Source of the DNA: an uncultured Eubacteriales bacterium
GTDB taxonomy: Bacteria; Bacillota; Clostridia; Oscillospirales; Acutalibacteraceae
Reading direction: 5' to 3'
DNA length: 64,000 bases
Assembly: GCA_934477125.1 (NCBI GenBank)
Contig: CAKSOL010000002.1
Location: forward strand, 124,001 to 188,000
Positions 60,595-64,000 of the stretch are shown here, piece by piece. A program made the translations under genes and the position numbers. The notes under the pieces are model-generated. The model saw only the letters and a list, made by a program, of their open reading frames with translations, was not told the origin of the DNA and ran no database searches. The stretch's first letter is position 1; each line of letters begins with the position of its first letter.

Positions 60595-61584
60595 ATGGAA
60601 AAATATATTCCAAAGCTTGATATTTTTACAACCCAGCAGGCAATATCGGATATGCGCCATGATTTTGAGGCGCGGCTTGCGCAGGCTCTTGACCTTACGC
60701 GCGTAACCGCTCCGCTTTTCGTCCGCCGCGGCAGCGGAATAAACGATGACCTCAACGGCGTTGAACGCCCCGTTACCTTTGACATTCTCGAAAGCGGCGA
60801 GGAGGCGGAGGTTGTTCACAGTCTCGCAAAATGGAAGCGTATGGCGCTCGGACGTTACGGCTTCGGTATGCACAAGGGACTTTATACCGATATGAACGCT
60901 ATCCGCCGCGATGAAAAGTGTGACAGTCTCCATTCGATATATGTTGACCAATGGGACTGGGAAAAGGTTATTTCTGCGGAGGACAGAAACGTTGAATTTC
61001 TGAAAGACATCGTGCGGAAAATATATAACGCGATTGTTTTATGCGCCGACGCGGTTGAGGAAAAATATACGGAGCTTGATAATTATTTGCCCCGCGAAAT
61101 TCATTTTACTTCGACCTATGAATTAGAGGAGCTTTATCCGGAGCTTACTCCTAAGGAGAGAGAAAACGAGGCTGCAAAGAAATACGGCGCGGTTTTCCTT
61201 ATGCAGATAGGCGGCAGACTTAAAAGCGGCGAAAAGCACGACGGCAGAGCGCCGGATTATGACGATTGGAGCCTTAACGGCGATATAATCGTCTATAACC
61301 GCGTTACTGATGCGGCGTTTGAAATTTCCTCAATGGGAATAAGGGTTAATAAGGAAAGCCTTGTCAGCCAGCTGAAAGCGGAAAATGCGGAAAACAGACT
61401 TTCTCTTCCTTTCCATAAGGCTCTGATGGAGGATAAGCTTCCTCTTACAATCGGCGGCGGAATAGGTCAGTCGAGACTGTGTATGCTGCTGCTGCAAAAG
61501 GCTCATATAGGCGAGGTTCATTGCTCTGTATGGCCGCAAAGCGAGATAGAACGCGCTGAAAAAATGGGAGCCGTTCTGCTGTGA
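60595..61584 (+). CDS. asnA: Aspartate-ammonia ligase (asparagine synthetase A)
   Basis: Makes asparagine from aspartate, ammonia and ATP. The 329 residues show the AsnA family blocks LTRVTAPLFVRRGSGINDDL, HSLAKWKRMALGRYGF, YTDMNAIRRDE, SIYVDQWDWEKVI and the C-terminal GGGIGQSRLCMLLL. It lies 12 bp after asnS and shares its T-box, so charging and synthesis of asparagine rise together when tRNA-Asn is uncharged. Confidence 0.97.
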   Translation: MEKYIPKLDIFTTQQAISDMRHDFEARLAQALDLTRVTAPLFVRRGSGINDDLNGVERPVTFDILESGEEAEVVHSLAKWKRMALGRYGFGMHKGLYTDMNAIRRDEKCDSLHSIYVDQWDWEKVISAEDRNVEFLKDIVRKIYNAIVLCADAVEEKYTELDNYLPREIHFTSTYELEELYPELTPKERENEAAKKYGAVFLMQIGGRLKSGEKHDGRAPDYDDWSLNGDIIVYNRVTDAAFEISSMGIRVNKESLVSQLKAENAENRLSLPFHKALMEDKLPLTIGGGIGQSRLCMLLLQKAHIGEVHCSVWPQSEIERAEKMGAVLL

Positions 61585-61904
61585 GCGGCGGGGTTTTCGA
61601 GCGGATTTATGCCCAGGTGCGGCGAATACCGCGCGGCAGGGTTGCAACCTACGGTCAGATTGCCCTGCTTGCAGGAAATCCGCGCTGGGCGAGAGTTGTC
61701 GGATATGCACTCCACGTAAATCCCGACCCCGCTTCAATAAAATGCCATAGAGTCGTCAACAGAAACGGCGGTTTATCGGACGCTTTTGCTTTCGGGGGAA
61801 AAGAGGAGCATGCGCGCCTGCTGCGTGATGAGGGAGTTTTCCTTAATGAGCAGGGCTGTGTGGACTTGAAAAAATACGGCGTTAAGCCTGAGGAGCTTTT
61901 ATAA
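61581..61904 (+). CDS. Short MGMT-like (alkyltransferase-like) protein with retained cysteine
   Basis: A 107-residue protein equal to the DNA-binding/active-site domain of O6-alkylguanine-DNA alkyltransferases: IPRGRVATYGQIALLAGNPR near 16-35 (helix-turn-helix with Arg finger) and IKCHRVVNRNGGLSD with Cys 55. Alkyltransferase-like ATL proteins have Trp here and classical enzymes have PCHR; this one reads KCHR. It may thus still accept an alkyl group, or act like ATL in damage recognition. The start is GTG 61581, overlapping the asnA stop by 4 bp. Probably co-transcribed with asnS-asnA, although functionally unrelated. Confidence 0.85.
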   Translation: MSGGVFERIYAQVRRIPRGRVATYGQIALLAGNPRWARVVGYALHVNPDPASIKCHRVVNRNGGLSDAFAFGGKEEHARLLRDEGVFLNEQGCVDLKKYGVKPEELL

Positions 61905-61905
61905 T

Positions 61906-62142
61906 ATGCTTGAAAAGAAACTTTTGCTTGACTGTTATGATAAGGTAGTGGCGTTTGTTGAGCTTTCGGAAACCAAGGATTATGAAATAACCCTGCGCGA
62001 GGGCGATAAAACCGTAAATGCCAAGCAAATCTCAGAGGTGTTTAAGCTTGACCTTACAAAGCCGGTTTATATGACCGCAAAATGCGAAATGGTCGCCGAA
62101 TTTGCAAAGCAGCTTCAGCCGTATCTGTGTAACGGTAAATAA
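61906..62142 (+). CDS. Small acidic/basic hypothetical protein
   Basis: 78 residues, not recognised. A predicted alpha-beta protein without membrane segment (LLLDCYDKVVAFVELSETKD; KPVYMTAKCEMVAEFAKQLQ). It starts 1 bp after the MGMT-like gene, with GAGGAG in that gene's last codons as ribosome site, and ends just before the operon terminator. Confidence 0.7.
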   Translation: MLEKKLLLDCYDKVVAFVELSETKDYEITLREGDKTVNAKQISEVFKLDLTKPVYMTAKCEMVAEFAKQLQPYLCNGK

Positions 62143-62147
62143 AAATA

Positions 62148-62187
62148 AACAGGGACAGCATCCGTTATAAAGGAGACTGTCCCTGTT
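62148..62187 (+). terminator. Terminator of the asnS operon
   Basis: AACAGGGACAG and CTGTCCCTGTT, a perfect 11-bp stem with an 18-nt loop followed by TTGTTATGT. It sits 4 bp before the end of the convergent regulator gene and may serve both. Confidence 0.8.
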
Positions 62188-62190
62188 TTG

Positions 62191-63033
62191 TTATGTCGTA
62201 CCGTAATAAACGACGGTATGCTTGGCGCGGTATTGCCGGGGAGTTACCCCGAAATGCTTTTTGAAAACGGTTGAAAAATAATTGCTGCTTGAAAATCCGA
62301 GGAGACTCGATATTTCTATTATCGAGGTGTTGCTCTCTTTCAGCAGCGTTTTTGCCTCGTTGAGCCTTAACGATAAAATGTATTCCGGCAGACTTTTTGT
62401 GCAGTTTTTTTTAAAAATATGACTGAGTGACGAAACGCTGAAATTAAGATGCTCGGCAAGCGTTTGCATTGTTATGTGGTTGTGATAATTTTCGGATATG
62501 TAATTTAACATCAACCTGTAAACCGTGTCATATTCAATGCGCTTTAAATCGAAATCGTCATAATAGGCTTCGAGCATAAAAATCAGCGGATGAATAAGAG
62601 AGTCTATGGTTCTTTTGTCGGGTATGCTCTTTTTAAGATACTGCTTTCTCAACTCCTCAAGCGTGCCTGCATCGGCATGATACTTCTCGGAAAAATGAGA
62701 GACCTTCTGCCGCGCTTCTTCGGTGTCGCTCAGATATCCTCCGACGGAAACAAAGCCGACAATATTATTCTTATGAAAAATCGGATAGACAAACTCGCTT
62801 ACTCCCGCAAAGCAGGTTCCGAAAAATTCGCCCTCGGAGCATTTTGTGTAGACCTTGCCCTGACGGAAGGCGCAGATATTGACGTTTTGCAGACTTTTAA
62901 TGTAATGGCAATAGGGGTTTTGATGGGTGAAATAAGGCACCAATTCCTCGCAAATGCTTATTGAACCGTGCAGAGTTACCGTTAAACCGTATTTGTATAG
63001 GAAATTCAGATAATCAATAATATATCCAAGCAT
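62191..63033 (-). CDS. AraC-family regulator with PocR-like sensor domain
   Basis: 280 residues. Residues about 5-150 form a PocR-like ligand domain (Cys-rich, with CEGEF-like CSEGEFFGTCFAGVSEFVYP and IVGFVSVGGYLSD). About 175-272 are two AraC helix-turn-helices (TMQTLAEHLNFSVSSLSHIF; IIEISSLLGFSSSNYFSTVF, then FGVTPRQYR). PocR domains bind small hydrocarbon derivatives in the few studied cases. AAAGGAG precedes ATG 63033 by 9 nt. It is divergent from the secreted protein at 63326, its most likely target. Confidence 0.9.
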   Translation of the reverse strand: MLGYIIDYLNFLYKYGLTVTLHGSISICEELVPYFTHQNPYCHYIKSLQNVNICAFRQGKVYTKCSEGEFFGTCFAGVSEFVYPIFHKNNIVGFVSVGGYLSDTEEARQKVSHFSEKYHADAGTLEELRKQYLKKSIPDKRTIDSLIHPLIFMLEAYYDDFDLKRIEYDTVYRLMLNYISENYHNHITMQTLAEHLNFSVSSLSHIFKKNCTKSLPEYILSLRLNEAKTLLKESNTSIIEISSLLGFSSSNYFSTVFKKHFGVTPRQYRAKHTVVYYGTT

Positions 63034-63325
63034 TTTTTTGGTTCTCCTTTGCACGATTTTATACTTTTAAGACACCTTTTTGCAAGAAAAGAGTATATCC
63101 ATATGATAAAATAAAATAAACAAAAAGTCAACGGATTTTTAAGGATAAATATTGAAAAATTAACTATTTAATCTCTGAAAACCTTAAAAACCGAAAAATA
63201 TAACGGATTTTAACGCCTTTTTTTGAAAGTCAAACATTATTCTTACGACATGGAAAAAGTATACATTGCGCTATATGGAAATATATGTGATAATTGAATG
63301 GTTACAGTGAAAGGATGTGCCTATA
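63034..63325. other. Divergent intergenic region between the AraC regulator and the secreted protein gene
   Basis: 292 bp, AT-rich, no gene. A TATACATT/TATATGG-type stretch near 63260-63295 could hold the -10 of the plus-strand gene, but no clear -35 is visible. That would suit an activator-dependent promoter. Confidence 0.4.
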
Positions 63326-64000
63326 TTGTTAAAAAAGGTAAAGAGCAGCCTTAATAATGTAAGCAGGCATACGCTGCCGCTTGTTCTCGGACTGATTTTG
63401 GCGCTTTCCTCTGCGGCAGGGCTTTTTGCAACCGGCGCGCAGCCGCCTGAGAATGCCGGCGCGGCTGTGTATTATCCGTTAAAGGGCGCTGTATCGAAAA
63501 ACGGCAGCTTTATAAAGGATTTTTATGAAAGCTCTGACTGGTCGTTTCAGGGAAAGGATTTCGGTTCCGGAGCGACGGCGTTTGAAACCGGGAACGAAAG
63601 CTTTGCAAAGCCCTCCGCCGAAGTCGGGGAGGACGGCAAAAGCGCGGTTATTTCCTGGAAAAGCTTTGAAAACGCAGATAAATACAGCGTTAATATTTTA
63701 AACGGAAACGAATTTGTTTCCGGCTGTCCTTATACCTCAGCCGACACGCAGATAACCGTTTCACAGCTCAGCGCGAACAGCGAGCATTTCGTTCAGGTTA
63801 CAGCCTATAAGGATGGGAAACCGACAGCGTATTCCAAAATAGGCAGCTTTTTCACTTATAACAGGTCAGCCAATGAAAAAATGCTGATAAAGGGCGACAC
63901 TAAAAATAATACCGCAAATTTCAAGGGCGTAAAGGAGCTTAGTGACGGGAGAACGGTGCTTTATTATACCGACTCAAAGGCAGGCTGGGCAAACCTTATT
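63326..64000 (+). CDS. Secreted protein, N-terminal part with fibronectin III-like segment (runs off window)
   Basis: The frame is open from TTG 63326 to the last base, giving 225 residues. AAAGGATG lies about 8-10 nt before the TTG. A signal peptide or anchor is clear: a basic start, then LPLVLGLILALSSAAGLFAT. Residues about 90-165 (SAVISWKSFENADKYSVNIL, then HFVQVTAYKDGKPTAYSKI) have the W...Y.V.I pattern of a fibronectin type III domain. The catalytic or binding part lies beyond the window; extracellular carbohydrate enzymes and cell-wall proteins often begin this way. Confidence 0.75.
   Translation, partial: MLKKVKSSLNNVSRHTLPLVLGLILALSSAAGLFATGAQPPENAGAAVYYPLKGAVSKNGSFIKDFYESSDWSFQGKDFGSGATAFETGNESFAKPSAEVGEDGKSAVISWKSFENADKYSVNILNGNEFVSGCPYTSADTQITVSQLSANSEHFVQVTAYKDGKPTAYSKIGSFFTYNRSANEKMLIKGDTKNNTANFKGVKELSDGRTVLYYTDSKAGWANLI

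Overview
The window looks like chromosome of a low-to-mid GC Clostridia, most likely an Oscillospirales/Ruminococcaceae-type gut bacterium. The evidence is the Firmicutes gene orders (nusB-xseA-xseB-ispA-dxs-tlyA-nadK-argR-recN, and DUF177-rpmF-DUF512-der-plsY-gpsA), two T-box leaders, a guanine-class purine riboswitch, MutS2, a BMP-type nucleoside transporter, strong GGAGG ribosome sites and frequent TTG/GTG starts. Genus cannot be resolved by eye. The sporulation genes that often follow these two clusters (spoIVB-spo0A after recN, spoIVA after gpsA) are not there.

Layout. 1-4443: the end of recO, mutS2, an XRE regulator with a repetitive bactofilin-like tail, and a methyltransferase. 4610-15933: one promoter (TTGAAA-17-TATACT) and one terminator bracket a tightly overlapping run from nusB to tyrS, ending in a ROK kinase and a SIS isomerase. 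15963-19209 (minus): the GGGtGRT/NifU-like pair, an AT-rich gap with inverted DnaA-box-like sites, and three small proteins of unknown role. 19273-24116: a phosphodiesterase, HtrA, a membrane-flavodoxin fusion, and a histidine phosphatase-ruvX-HD hydrolase operon. 24224-28536 (minus): tRNA-Lys, proBAC and a PdaA-like lipoprotein. 28645-34953: T-box(Ile)-ileS (type 2), a small membrane protein and two CNNM/CBS proteins.

35001-43308 is the most unusual part. A BlaI-family repressor gene with a perfect palindromic operator is followed by a BlaR1-like metalloprotease sensor and, 22 bp later with no terminator, a 1742-residue protein. That protein carries, in order, a duplicated unknown domain, an HsdR-like motor that has lost its DEAH and arginine-finger motifs, a PD-(D/E)XK nuclease, a NACHT NTPase, pentapeptide repeats and a possible beta-propeller. 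It looks like a bacterial NLR-type defence protein under inducible BlaI/BlaR control, and I do not recognise this architecture as a described system.

43316-47370 holds a single-pass membrane protein, a short noncoding repeat block, a DUF1292 gene and an ABC exporter. It also holds an orphan ~380-nt transcription unit with a perfect sigma-A promoter, a strong terminator, no long ORF and five repeated GGTGA-type motifs, each followed by a tiny ORF. 47340-53240 (minus) is a riboswitch-controlled xpt-bmpA-ATPase-permease-permease operon for purine salvage. 53359-58834 (minus) is a seven-gene operon from DUF177 to gpsA. 58880-62187 is a T-box(Asn) asnS-asnA-MGMT-like operon. The window ends with a PocR/AraC regulator divergent from a secreted protein that runs off the edge.
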